From NCBI GenBank assembly GCA_947568835.1, contig OX387604.1, positions 23,713,076 through 23,777,075 on the forward strand: DNA of 64,000 nucleotides, given 5' to 3'. Numbering within the stretch: position 1 is the first letter of the stretch; each line of letters starts with the position of its first letter. The DNA comes from Protonemura montana. Its lineage: Eukaryota > Arthropoda > Insecta > Plecoptera > Nemouridae. A program made the position numbers and the translations under genes. Below the pieces are notes generated by a model. The model did not search any database. It had not been told where the DNA came from and was given only the letters and a program-made list of their open reading frames with translations. Shown in pieces: positions 40,442 to 52,387 of the stretch.

Positions 40442-41427
40442 GGCCCGGATTCACAAAGAGTCCTAACTTTATTAACATATTAGAGATAATACTGTAGTAC
40501 TATTACTGTGCTAATATCGTATTAACGTATTACCATATTAGTGCTATTCCGCATTCACAAACAAAATATTAGCGCGGTCTGAGCAGTTTTAGGTTTCGTC
40601 ACTAATTCAGACGTGACGTCATGACACGGGAAATTTCGACCAATCAGTGCAGGGTGCGCATTTATTCAAATAACGTTCGCCTGTTGTTATATTCAAGCGA
40701 ACATGAACCACTGATCTCAAATAACCTGGGCAATTAAACCATAACTAACTAACTCAATAAAATAACTCATATAAATAAAACTCATAAATCATATAAATCA
40801 TAACTCAATAAAACCGCAATGCTGCGAGTACTTGGGTAGGAACAGGGATTCCCCTTGATCTGAACGAATCTCTCTGTAGAGTGTCACCGATTTCTTGACA
40901 GAGCTCTACTATGGCATTCCTGGGAAGGCGATACCATCGTAGCAAAAAGTTGTCGGGCACATTTAAAGGATCTATTCTTCATTTAAAATAAACTGAACAG
41001 CGGCAGGTAACATTTCATTAAACTTACACTTGAATTCAATGAATGACACTGACAATTACGGCAAACAAGCAATCGAACACGCCCACCTTAGGAGACGTCA
41101 AAGCGAAGTCTCAAAGAGGTTAAGTCTGACATTTCTTCGTAATTCGCGGGAATATAATGAAATGATCGTTGTGCTCCACCGAAATATACATTATTTCAAA
41201 TGTTATTTGTGAACTAACAAAAATCTCCCAGAAAAGAAGACATTAAAATTTAAATGGGATAGTCTTAACTTCCCTAATACCAGTCAGGACTGGTAGTAGA
41301 CTTAAGATCGAATAGCGACTCTAATATTCTTTGTGAATTGGGACTAGTGGCCATTCTTTCATTACCTTGATATTCGTAATTAAGTTAATACGATATTAAG
41401 AGTTATGACCCTTTGTGAATCCGGGCC
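40442..41427 (-). mobile_element. Non-autonomous PIF/Harbinger element, 986 bp
   Basis: Inverted termini 'ggcccggattcacaaag' and its complement at 41411-41427 are flanked by a 3-bp duplication 'cag' (40439-40441 and 41428-41430), as expected for Harbinger elements. The interior keeps a piece of transposase N-terminus on the minus strand at about 40975-40818, including YRLPRNAIVELCQEIG and IPVPTQVLAALRFY, then a stop. The catalytic DDE region and accessory Myb gene are absent, so it must rely on proteins supplied elsewhere. Confidence 0.85.
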
Positions 41428-41430
41428 CAG

Positions 41431-41930
41431 GTGTCTTAAAGTTGATGGTCATTGGTAAATTATTATTGAACCTTTATAGATTATAGATTATAGATTATAC
41501 TCTACTTATATATATATTTTTTTTGTATTTGTCGCCCTTACGTACTACAAGTTTGTATACCCTTAGTTTCTACTCTTATTCTTTTAGTAAAAATGGCTGT
41601 AGATTACTCCTTACTTATTTATCTAAAATTGGAGTAGTTTACTTATTATTCATATCTATTTAGAATTCGTATAGATTGGAAAAGCTTATTAAAAGTAATT
41701 GGATAGGTTTCTTTACGTCTATACTATTATCATTATTATTTATTCATTTCTTTATTGACTTTTTTGTTGACTATTTGGTAACTACTAGTCCTTCTCATAA
41801 CATGACTAATTCTATGGAAAATGCTACTCCCAATATAGTTTCAAAATATTTTGCTCGAACATTACACTTGGACATCATCTTAATTAAATAGAGTATAGAG
41901 TAATAGAGTATAGAGTAAATAGAGTAATAA
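41431..41930. other. AT-rich sequence with short tandem repeats
   Basis: Contains 'tagatta' repeated about three times near 41467-41490, a TA run near 41505, and repeated 'agagtat/agagtaat' at 41888-41925 that may be the tail of LINE-2. The remaining AT-rich open frames are not gene-like. Confidence 0.5.
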
Positions 41931-42154
41931 AAGAGGTGACATATTATCCTGAGGCTGATTTCGGGATTTAATATTAAATTTAATACTAACTGTCTTCGAG
42001 GCATTTAATATCAGATCATTATTTGCACTCCATTCTGTCATTTGACAAACAGCTGATTTGCTAGCGTCTAAGATTTTGTCAGGCACTTATTAGTTGTGTC
42101 GTCCGCGAAAGTAGTCAAGTGGCCTGCAGTCACCTGCGACGCGAGGTCATTGGT

Positions 42155-44110
42155 TTATATTATAAACAATATCGGAGAGATTGTTGCTCCCTGTGGGACG
42201 CCTTTGTTTACTATACATTCATCTGAATAAATGGCAAGTGGCTTAGCGAGGGGTCGTGCGCATCGCTTTATGAATGCCGTTGGGATTTCGTCTGGGCCGG
42301 GGGATTTACCTGCTCGCAGACCTCTGAGCTTTTTGTATATGACTTCTGCTGTGATTGTAAGGGGTTGTATTGAGTAGGTGCATTGTGTCTGCACTCCCGG
42401 GTAGACAAGTGGCTGGACAGTGGTGGTGAAATCCGACTCAAAGAAATGTGAGACCAATTCGCTGGCCGACACTGCGCTATTTGATTTAACCCCGTTCAGC
42501 ATTACCTCGTCTGGGATTCTCCTAGTTTTAGTCCTGTTCCTGATGAATCGCCAAAGGTCTCGTGTGTCTTTTGTTAATTTGAGACTGATTCTATTTAAAT
42601 AAACACGCCATTTCTGTTTCTGAAGCTTTTTGAAATCAGTTCGAGCAACACAGAATTGAATAAAGTCGCACTGTAGTTTAATTTTCTTCCACTTCCGATT
42701 TGCCCTGTTCTTACTGTTTAGGCAGGATATAAGGTCTTTATCATACCACACTGGATATTTTTGTGGGTTTACTGCACATTTCGTAACATTCTTGTCAATG
42801 ATATTAGCCAAGACACTGTACAAATTGTCACAGCAGGCACTTGCATTCTCCACGTTCAAGAGGCTATCCCAGGGGGTCGCCACGAGGATGCCATAAATTT
42901 TATTCATGTCAGCTTTACCCCATGCGAGTATCTCTCTTTTAGCCGGCTTGGAAGTGGGCGTGATGGCAGCGAGGGTGAGTTGACAGTGTAAGGCAATGTG
43001 GTCAGAATCTACGGCAGGGTTGTCAAGCTTACTAATTTGCATTGGCGATTCTATTTGGGTTGAAAATATGAGGTCGAGATGATGATTGTTGCATGTTGGC
43101 TCAGCGTTCATTTGCACAAGGTTGAACTCCGCTACTGTTTCTAGGAATGCAGTCACTGTGGCATGGTTACTCTTGTCAGTGACGACAGGGTGCAGATGGG
43201 GAGCACCGGGAGAGTGTGTCCATTCGATTTGCGGCAGATTGAAATCGCCGCACAGTGCAATCTGGTCGTGTTGACTGGCTTCTCGTTGGACTAGCGACAG
43301 AGAGTCATGCAGTGCTTCAATGTCTGATTCAGAAACAGGTGATGGGGGAATATAGGCACAGCCGAGGAAGAGAGAGTGCTTCCCTCGGACTGTTATTTGA
43401 CACCAGATAATCTCTATTCTGCTGTTGGCACTCGAAAAGTCGGCACGATGTTGTGATGGGAGATTGCTAGAGACTGCAATCTAGACGCCACCTCCACGCT
43501 TGAATTTCTTGTCGTTGGCTTGTGGTCTGTCTGTTCTATAAACAATGTAGCTTTGGTCATTGAGTACCTCCGCCTGGTGGACGCCACTGTGCAGCCAAGT
43601 CTCCGTCATACAGACGATGTCAAAGTCTGTGTTGTCTGCAAAGTACGTGTTTACTTCTGGAAGCCGGTTGGCGATGCTCCTGGTATTCATGTAGTACATG
43701 CTGACCTCCGGCCCCGGGTTCGACTCAACGTCCCCTGCAATGGCGAGCAGGAAGAGCAGCGACTGCAGGGTCAATCTCGGCAGGCAGACTCGGCGGATGG
43801 TAAGGGTGGGGCAACGATGTGTGTTGCGTCGTGCACTCGTGGGTGGTCCGTCCCCCAATCCAGCGTTGTTGTTTTGCCGAAGCCACTCTTTAGCACAGTA
43901 TGCGATACCCGAAAAACTGAATTTAAATTTAGCTATGTAATCTAAGTGCATGTCACAGGGAAAAATTGTGAGCCTGTTTGTGGTGTTATATGGAACTGTC
44001 TGGCGAAAATTTAATTGACTGACACTAAGTTTTACTATGAAAAACACGAAAAAGATGCGGAGCAGAGTGAAGGCGCTCCCCCTCGGGGGCGCCATCTTCT
44101 TTTCCACCAA
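42155..44110 (-). pseudogene. LINE-2 polyprotein: 2A-like motif, APE endonuclease, reverse transcriptase (broken)
   Basis: One frame from 44110 to 42155 with a TAG at 43481. An N-terminal hydrophobic segment is followed by LLFLLAIAGDVESNPGP and then the endonuclease start (YYMNTRSI...FDIVCMTETWL), GDFNLPQIEW and DSDHIALHCQL. The RT fingers appear as LRGLRAGKSPGPDEIP. A deletion then joins ...PLAIYSDECIVN directly to KGVPQGATISPILF, removing the palm aspartate. After a second stop near 42155, the FADD box and a short C-terminal piece remain, with a frameshift. It is clearly inactive. Confidence 0.85.
43709..43732 (-). other. 2A-like ribosome-skipping motif, DVESNPGP
   Basis: The codons read D-V-E-S-N-P-G-P, matching the 2A core D-(V/I)-E-x-N-P-G-P, preceded by a Leu-rich hydrophobic segment as in other 2A sequences. 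By analogy, translation would separate a short N-terminal peptide from the endonuclease/RT. 2A-like motifs near the N-termini of some CR1/L2-type LINEs are known. Activity here is inferred only. Confidence 0.75.
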
Positions 44111-44669
44111 ATAATTCAGGTAACTCTGCTCAGGTAATCCTTTAATTCGAAATCGAGTATCACTCCGTCGTGAAAGGACCCACTAATTTGTCAAGTAATC
44201 GACACTGGAAGTTTCTAATAATCATGAAGTACCAAGGTAGTCTGTTTCAACAACATGTACTATCATTATTTCTGCTGGCTCTATGTCATCACTAGCATAT
44301 CTAGCTGGGAAGCGACTCCGCCTGGGAACGAAAGCAAACGTGCATCTCAAGCCTAGTTAGGAAGCGCGTCAGCACATTCTTAGATAGCTGACTACCACCG
44401 GACGCACGAAGTTACAGCGACCTACTCAGCACTAAATGTCTCCATGAAGACGTATTTCTGTGCAAATTATTTACCCATGCTCGATTTATGCATGATCGTT
44501 ATTACCTACAGAGTTCAAAGTATAAAATATACTAAAATATATATATACCGACAGGAAAGATACTTAATTATACTGATATAGATATGGTAATTTCCATTAC
44601 ACTAATAGACGTAGATATTTATATTCATAGATATTGTCTTATTATTTAAGTATTTACTTGTTTACCCAC
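44106..44669 (-). other. Gypsy-B non-coding leader between pol and env
   Basis: The minus strand from about 44345 to 44130 matches the plus strand at about 61835-62055 ('ggcggagtcgcttccca', 'tccagtgtcgattacttga', 'cggagtgata'). It is a conserved non-coding segment between integrase and env in this Gypsy family. The part next to integrase is AT-rich and has no gene. Confidence 0.6.
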
Positions 44670-45562
44670 TTATACCGAATTATCATCATGCCATTTACGA
44701 GGTCTTCGAGGAAGCGGTTTTTCAAGGACCCACGGATGCTCATCCGGTTGCCCTAAACTACGCAACCTATACCTATGCTGAATACCCAATCGTTCATTCC
44801 ATTGTGCAATTAGCCAATCTACATTTGTTAGCGGTCTCGCCGGACCTGCTGTATCAACAGTTTTCTCTTGCTGGCTTTGAGCGAGCTTCGCTAGCTTATC
44901 GCGCGATACTGTAGCTACCACGTGATCAAATGGATCTTCCTCCGGAATCTCAATATTCGTTTCATCATGGAACCGTGCGTCGAGTTCCTCAGCTAAATCC
45001 GTAACCTTTATGGCGTCCACCTCTGGCGATACCTCTTCGCGAACAATAGGGCGACCTTCTTTCGGACCTATTTTTAATCTATTTACATGTACAGTTTGTT
45101 TTATTTTCCCATACACTTCTTGTATTTCAAATACACTCGAGTTCTTCTGTGCAATTATTAGGTATGGTCCTAACCGCTTTGGACATAACTTTTTAGGAAG
45201 GCCTGGCTTTCCTGCACAGTTTTGCAAATACACCTGGTCACCTACGTGAAACGCCGGGTCTTTTGTTTTCTTATCAAACTGTAACTTACGCTTATCAAAG
45301 GACTGCGCAAGATTCACAGACAGCTTCTCGTGTGTCTGACGAAAACGCTTTAACGTTGCTCTGGCATAATTATCATCATAGTCATAATAAGCCCGCTCAG
45401 GTTTAGCGAAGTTATCATAAGGTAACCGCATGTCACGTTTAAATAGGGCAAAGAATGGTGTCTCATTATTCGACTCATGCCAATGACTCATATAACTAGC
45501 CCTAATGAAAGGCAGGAACTCCGGCCAATCTTTCTGATCTTTTCTAATGAAATGAGATAAAG
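44670..45562 (-). pseudogene. Gypsy-B integrase, C-terminal part
   Basis: Starting at the CACTA-1 junction, the frame reads TLSHFIRKDQKDWPEFLPF, then ETPFFALFKRDMRLPY, and a C-terminal GPYLI...VHVNRLK region typical of Gypsy integrases, ending at a stop at 44670. Removing CACTA-1 plus one TT copy joins it in frame to ERSHKTIKQ at 52947 onward. This segment by itself has no internal stop. Confidence 0.8.
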
Positions 45563-45564
45563 TT

Positions 45565-46684
45565 CACTGCAAAAACAGTACTCTTGTTTCCAGCACATTG
45601 AGCGCTCTAAAGTTGCCATCGACTTGAAGACATTAATTTAGTCTGGTTTCAAGACTACTGATCCATCTGAATTTAAATTCAGAGATTCATTTTCTCTGGT
45701 TTGCAAAACCAGAGTTTCATACTCTCTGAATGGAGAAACCAGACAGTATGTCAGTCTGAAAATTTGGATTTGATTTGGGGATGGGATGGAATGAAAGGGA
45801 ATGTGGTATCAATATCAACACCGAATCTGCATGATATTTGCTCAACTTTATTCCTTTGGTTTTGTAACGAGATGGGTTATTACTTATTACCCATGCTAAC
45901 AAAAGCATATAATACACTATATGGTAACAAAAAAAAAACCGGTGTCAATAGTATAAAATACAAGCAGGTATCAAATTCACCTTCAACATAATGCCTTCAG
46001 TGGCTATTTGGTAGGAATACGATTTAAAGAAAAAATAGCCATGTTATGATTATCAAATCTACTATAAGTCAACACAATTTGTCAATGGCTATTTAGAAAG
46101 TAAAATATGGGAGCAGGTATCAAATTCACCTTCAACACAATGCCTTCAGTGGCTATTTGGCAGGAATACGACTTAAAGTCAATAAAAGTAAAGTTACGAT
46201 TTCCAAATCTACTAGTCAACAAAATTCTTTAATGGCTATTTTGGCAGCAATTTAAGTAAAAATAGTACCTAATGGTATAAGTAGAAAATCTACCTTAAGA
46301 ACGGGCAAGTGCAAGCTCAGCAAATTCCGAAAAATTATTTTTTTACTATGTGTACTTCCAGTTGCCAAATTCCTCTGCCAAATTGTTTCTTATAGCAACA
46401 CATTTTATTATATCTTTATACAATTGAGTTGTTTTAACCAATGTGATAAGATAACTTATGAATGTATCCCTATACCTACATTAAAAAGCTTTTAGATACA
46501 CATTTGTAAACGAACTATCAAATTTGTTTTAAAAAAATGTATTGGAGAACAAAATTCTGTTATGAGAACTAAGCTGGCAGATAGCACAGCTGGAAGTATG
46601 ATCAAAAACTCAATTTGTTGGAATTAGCGATGGCAGTGGCTGCGCTTGCCCGGTCTTAAACACAATGCCTTCAATGGCTATTTG
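45565..46684. other. CACTA-1 left arm with subterminal repeats
   Basis: From 45645 to 45770 there are clustered short motifs (tctggttt, aaaccaga, agtctga and complements), typical of CACTA transposase-binding arrays. Further in, a segment of about 149 bp starting 'gcaggtatcaaattcacc' occurs twice (45964 and 46113), and its core 'aatgccttcaatggctattt' occurs again near 46663. No gene. Confidence 0.7.
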
Positions 46685-49132
46685 TTACTCTAAATCTAAA
46701 TATTCCTTAATAAACTTATTGTATGTAAGTGTTCCCTGGAACTTTGTTCCAATCTTGGTTTTCAACATGTACAAGTGTAGAAATGTTAGAAACATACCAT
46801 ATGCAGAGGGAAAGTTTCCGTCCATTACAAAGTATGATCCAAGTAACACCAGCAGAAGCTGATGTGTCGATAGCGCGCCCGAATGGCACATGACGCGACC
46901 TTCGCATAGGAGCGCCGAACTGATGATAGTTTTTTCATCAAAATAAACCACCATGCACGGGCCCTGCACAGCTTCAGACGTCAAGTCAAACTCTTGACCG
47001 GCCTGCAACAAAGCACGACATTAACGCCCTCATTTCAGCTGATAGTGCGGTATATGAATACATAGCTACAAAATAATGCCAATGTACCATTGCAAGCTCC
47101 AGCAAGGGGCGACTACCCTTTTTGGTGCGAGGATGAAGTCGGGAAAGCAGCCGGACGAATAAATTCATATTCTCCAAGTCGGCAAACTCGAAGTGGTCAT
47201 CTTCTTTACCAAAAATTACTTTCAGTTTTCTAGACACTTCGGCAAATGCGTCAGACGTGTTGGAGATATCTTGTATCAACCCGAAATCAAAAATCAACTG
47301 AAATAAAAATAGACAGTTAGTACCCTGATCTTTAGTAACCTGGCTTACAATTTCAATTTCAATTGAGTTAATGCCCCTACCATTTCTGTGTTTGATAAAT
47401 GGGGAAATATATCCAGAATATCTGAGCAGGTGGTTGCCGCAGCAACCACTTTTCGTCGTTCTTGCGCCGTTTGTACGAGCAAGAGCTTAATGTGTGGTCC
47501 CCCTCCAGCCCCCTTCTTCTTCAGCTCCTTCATCATATCGGACATTGGATCTTCAACTAGCTCAGCTGGTTTAGTAGTACTGTAAAAAAAAAAGTTAATT
47601 TCACATAACCTTTAGTACCTACTATTATATTATGATACAACAGAAAGTTTAAAACAGTAAATTTTTTACCATTCGTGAATGGAGACCACTGCACTTTTGT
47701 GGACAATCTTTAGGTTCTTTGTTTTGCGGGATTTTCCCGCCAAAGTCCTTTTTTCTTCATAAACGTGATTAGTTCTGCACCTTTGAAGCCGCAATCGTAC
47801 AGACACCTGTTAGAAGGGAAAAACCAATCGTAGACTTGCAGATAGATCCAAATAACCATTGCCTAGGTCAACAATTATATTTTTATATTAAAGGCTTTGA
47901 CATGTAGGAGTGGCTTTAGGCAGTCACTTTAGGTATTTTTTATTAATATTACTGGCCCAATGACAATAATGATGGTATCACCGGCCATGATCGGTACCAA
48001 GTAGGTACCTACTTGCATAAAAAATGACAACCACAGAAGATAAGTTGCAACGTAAACTTACATTTCGATGTTCTGACCCGTCTCCCAAAAATGGGTACTT
48101 GTCGACAACCGCCAAACTGTAGTTTGAGTAATCAGTTGGTGTTGGGTTTCCATTTGTTATGCCCAACAGATGGACAGAGAGCATTCTTACAAGCTCTAAA
48201 TGTAAATGGCCATTTCGCTCAAGGTCCCCTCGGCTATGGGCTACTTGCAGGTTATATGTAAGCTCTGGAATGGTCGTGGGGTATGGAATAACATCCTTAG
48301 TTTTCCTTTTCACATAGAAGGCATTTTTCTGTGCAAGTAGTCTTGGTTTGGGTGGAGTGTCTCTGGCAGCTGGTGATTCCACCCTGATAGTGGAGGCACT
48401 GGAGATGGAGCTCACATCCTCAATGACACAATCAACAACATTTTCAGTTGCGAATGATGTTGTGGCCTAAAATCAAAGAAATCAAAGACCAGTCAGAAGG
48501 GCAAAAAGATGATAGGGCCAAAATATTTGACATTAGGTAAAAATTATTGAAAGATGATAGGTTACCTACAAGAATGCACCGTAACTTGAAATATCAGAAC
48601 GAGAAGTTATGACAAGTTTCGTACCACTACTGGGATGTTGTCCATGATTACAATGGGCTCCGACTCTTGGTGCAACTCATGTAGTTTCTTCAAAAAAATT
48701 ACACGCTTTCCGATGGAAGGTATAAGAACGGCAATAATATCTGCATGCCCGCTCAGGGCAGCCAGTGCCTCCCGGTTTATATCCGCCTCTGAAATATAAA
48801 ATGGAACCACCGTGAATGGTGGTGACTGGTGATACAGAGAGTGCGGCTACCTTTTCAGTGGTGGCATCACAGTTCAGTTACTTTGATCACCAGTAGGTAA
48901 GCTTTAAGGTATGTAAACTTGCATACCCTGGTAACCCTAAACTAAGCCCAAGTAGGATACATAAGGACACACACCCAAGTAGGTTAGTTTAACCTAGAAG
49001 GATATGAAAGTTTACCATTTGTTACAATGAATTAATGGTTATTCATCCTGCTTTACACTTACCTCGAAAAGATTCCACAAGTGATTCTAATCCCCACTTG
49101 TAGAGGATAGCTTCGGTGTAGTCGTCTGCCAT
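46685..49132 (-). CDS. CACTA-1 accessory protein with N-terminal SAM domain, 500 aa
   Basis: Seven exons: 49132-49063, 48788-48625, 48466-48062, 47806-47670, 47579-47381, 47297-47088 and 47002-46685. All have GT-AG junctions and consistent phases, giving 1503 nt. The first two exons form a SAM (sterile alpha motif) fold: YTEAILYKWGLESLVESFR|EADINREALAALSGH and IPSIGKRVIFLKKLHEL. SAM domains mediate protein-protein oligomerisation. The rest is unfamiliar: a linker, a basic segment (KRTLAGKSRKTKNLK), and a C-terminal globular part with EFADLENMNLFVRLLSRLHP and VVYFDEKTII. A second protein of this kind accompanies the transposase in animal EnSpm-like elements as far as I know. A role in the transposition complex is inferred. 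It shares its 5' region with the transposase gene. Confidence 0.75.
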
Positions 49133-49411
49133 TATTTTGTACCCGAATCGCACAGTGGCTATACAAAACACTTCGAAGATTCCCAATTTCTGAGGCGACG
49201 CCGCTTCACCTGCTATAAGGGCTAGAATCGCTAAAAACGCGCGAAAATCGGTCGGAGCTGCTGTCTAGCTCAGCCTAGGTCGGATCAGCTGACCGTGTTG
49301 TCAATGTCAAGTAGCACTAGCAGTCCGAGTTCGATCACAGGGTGCTTTTGTGTTATTTATTTTATTTAAATATTTTTAATAGATTTGCTTGCACGGTCAC
49401 AATAAAATGAA
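49133..49411. promoter_or_regulatory. Probable bidirectional promoter of CACTA-1
   Basis: A 279-bp spacer between the two divergent start codons, more GC-rich than the arms. It must contain the start signals for both genes. No TATA box is obvious. Confidence 0.5.
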
Positions 49412-52387
49412 ATGGTGTACTCGTGTGAGATGTGCTTTTTCAAATCTGCAAGTAGAATTTCGACAGTGCAACACGTTGTGAGAAATCATAGACATGACTT
49501 AAATTTTTTGACGAACTGCAGATTCCCAGATTGTAATGCGTCTTATCGCAACTGGGTGTCTTTCAAATCGCATGTCGCTAGGAAACACAAATACGAAGAG
49601 GTTCTTGAACAAGATCAACCTGGGCAGGAGCTGGGAGGAAACGTTGATGATATCTTTGTGAACGAAATACAATTGGGTGGTAAGTCTGACATTTCAGTTT
49701 TGAGTTGTAAACCTAACTTCATAATATCAGATGATTCAGTTTAGCATAGTGCATTTTCATTTTATTATTGGTGTTTAACGACACACTGTTGTAGCATTTG
49801 GCCTATGACACTGGTCTATTGACATGCATTTTCTTTTACCAGAACAACACGATTTTGAGGGTGCAGTGGAAGAGATTCCATTCCCAGTCGATGCCTTGAA
49901 TGAGATTCGTGGGCAGTATGTCAAATACATACAACTTGTGCGAGAGGGCTGCAATATATCGCAAAAGGCAACTGATACGATTACGGCAGGCATAATTCAA
50001 TTTTCTGAAGATTCTTTGGCTGCTCTGAAGGTGTGTTAATTAAAGTTGTTCCATCTTGTTCTAAAAATTCCCACCTCGTAACTACCAACATGAACCAAAT
50101 AGTATTTATTTAATCCAAAATCCCAATTCAAGGTAGGTATCGAAGTAATTCATTTTGGGCACTAGGACCTAGCACACTGCACTGTGTCTACCTATTACAC
50201 TAATTTAATTTTGGTACTGCCTTAGAACCCAAAGATAAGAATAAAATAGGTACCAATATATTGTAACCTTGCTGTACAATTCTCCGAATGAGTTCATGTT
50301 TTGAATTCAACTGTGTATTTCAGGCACACTTACTTCAATCAGTTCAACCAGATGGGATGATCTCTTCTGCTAGCATCGAGCAAATATTTGAAGACTTCAA
50401 ACTCTCTACAGCAATCGAGGATGTCAAAACTAAATATTTGCTCGATCAGTTTTTGGTAGAAAGTGGATTTTTAATTATGCCACAGTCTGTTAATCTAGGT
50501 TATGTTTGGTCTTGGGTTAAAAAACCCAGATTACACTTAGCCAGGAAGCATATAAACTTTTATGAAGTTTCATTTTTTGCTCAGCTCCAGCAGCTTCTAA
50601 ATCAGGATGATATTTTGCATTGTGTGGACCACCCAAGGGCTGTGAATAACAAAGGATTGCTAACAGATTACCAGGACGGTACTTTTGTTAAAATGCACCC
50701 AATTTTTGGAAACTGTCCTGATTCCCTGATGATCATTCTTTATTATGATGATGTGGAAATTGTAAATCCCCTTGGGTCAAAAGTAAAGAGTCATAAGCTA
50801 GCCATGTTTTATTGGACACTTGGTAATATATATCCCGAGTGTCGGTCAACTTTGAAGGTTGTGAACCTCCTATGCATAGTAAAATCAGTACATTTACGGA
50901 AGTACGGCATGAACAAAATTTTAGAAACTTTTGTAAGGGACATGAAAATACTAGAATCCTCTGAAGGTAAAATAATGTTAATAAAAGGACTTGAGAGACG
51001 TTTTCGAGGCTCCCTTTTAATGTTTACTGGCGACACTCTGGCAGCCAATTATGTGGGGGGCTTTAAAGAGGGGGTAGCTTTTGCCAAAAAACCTTGTCGA
51101 TCATGTTTAGGCACTGATGTTTCTACCAAAATTTACTTTAGAGAGAGCCAGTTTGTGCTTAGAGACAAAGTCACTCATTCGGAACAGTGTGCTGTGTTAA
51201 GTGAACCTGGCCTACCAAAAGATGCTGTGACATTTTGGTCAAAAGAGTTTGGACTAACAGGTAGGAGTCTTCTCTGTGATATCGAGACTTTCGATATCAC
51301 AACATGTCTCGTTCAGGATATTATGCATGTTATAATAGAAGGAGTTCTTGAAATGGAAATCAGACTTTTTTTGAAATACTGCATTGAGAATTTACATATT
51401 AAACTAAAAAAGCTTAACAACGATATCTCTGGCTTCAATTACGAACATCTCGTGAAAGACAAACCGTCTCTCATAGAGCGGAGACACCTCGATAACAAAC
51501 TTCGCCAGAACTGTGCGCAGTTAATAACTTTAGGAAATACTTTGCCTTTCATTGTGGGTGACTATTTGGAAGATGACAATGAGCGTCTAATGAATCTAAC
51601 ATTGTTGCTGCAAATTTTGAATTCAATGATGGCATTTGAAATCAGCATCGAAGATGTTGAGCTTTTGAAGACAATGATTGATGTTCATCATTCACAGTTT
51701 GTCTTGTTATACAGAGGTCCAACTCCAAAGTTCCATTATATGGTACATTTACCAACCCAAATTATGCTTTTCGGTCCATTACGTCATCAGTGGTGTATGA
51801 GGTTTGAGGGGGCCCACTGTCGCTTCAAGCACATGGCTTCTGTTGTCAAAAGCTTTAAAAATATAGAGTTAACTCTGAGCTATAGGCACCAATCGCTGCG
51901 TTGTGCTGAGCTGTTTAACTTACCACATGACCCGCCAAAAAATGTTCTTTGCAAGGGTGATGTTGTGCCACCTGGACGTTCCATAAAACTAGGTGACCAT
52001 GAACACTTTGATTGTGTGGCACATAGTTTAAATGACTTTGATGTGGACAAAGTTATCTTAAAAACAAGAAACTTAGCTGTGAAGGGAACCTTCTATAAAA
52101 TTGGCACAATTATCTTGTTAAATAGTAATGAAGATGATCTTCCCAAATTCGGGAAGATAATAGATATCATTGTTAGTAATAGCACAAAGCTTTTGCTTTA
52201 TGAAAAGATTGAAACGGTTTGGTATGAACGCTCTTACAATGCGTACAAGGTAAACGCATCGTTTCCAAAAATCATTTGTGCTACACATGTTAATCAATTA
52301 ATTCATCCCCATGCTCTTTCCATGTTTCGTGTAAAGAATGATTTCTACGTTCCTCTCCTCAATCATAGAAGAAATGAATTTTTCTAA
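49412..52387 (+). CDS. CACTA-1 transposase with N-terminal zinc fingers, 839 aa
   Basis: Three exons: 49412-49679, 49843-50030 and 50324-52387. GT-AG introns and phases agree (2520 nt). The first exon has two C2H2-like motifs (CEMC...H/H, then CRFPDC...HVARKH). The large exon has the conserved core of animal EnSpm-like transposases: YYDDVEIVNPLGS, LLMFTGDTLAANYVGGF, a Cys pair in KPCRSCLG, LVQDIMHVIIEGVLE, LPFIVGDYLEDDNERLMNL, and HHSQFVLLY...PKFHYMVHLP. It should bind the subterminal repeats and cut the CACTG ends. I see no internal stop. The start is the ATG at 49412; another ATG six bases upstream is out of frame. Confidence 0.85.

Larger units (their letters stand above)
41935..44110 (-). 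mobile_element. LINE with endonuclease and partial reverse transcriptase (LINE-2)
   Basis: This copy keeps its 5' end near 44106 ('aaaagaagatggcgcc' on the minus strand) and runs to about 41930. It belongs to the CR1/L2/Jockey-like group by domain content. It lies within the leader of Gypsy-B: leader sequence ends at 44106, and the matching continuation is at about 37070. Confidence 0.8.

Noticed and set aside
41676-41891. 71-codon AT-rich plus-strand frame
   Set aside because: Composition reflects AT-rich DNA with hydrophobic codons; no family recognised.
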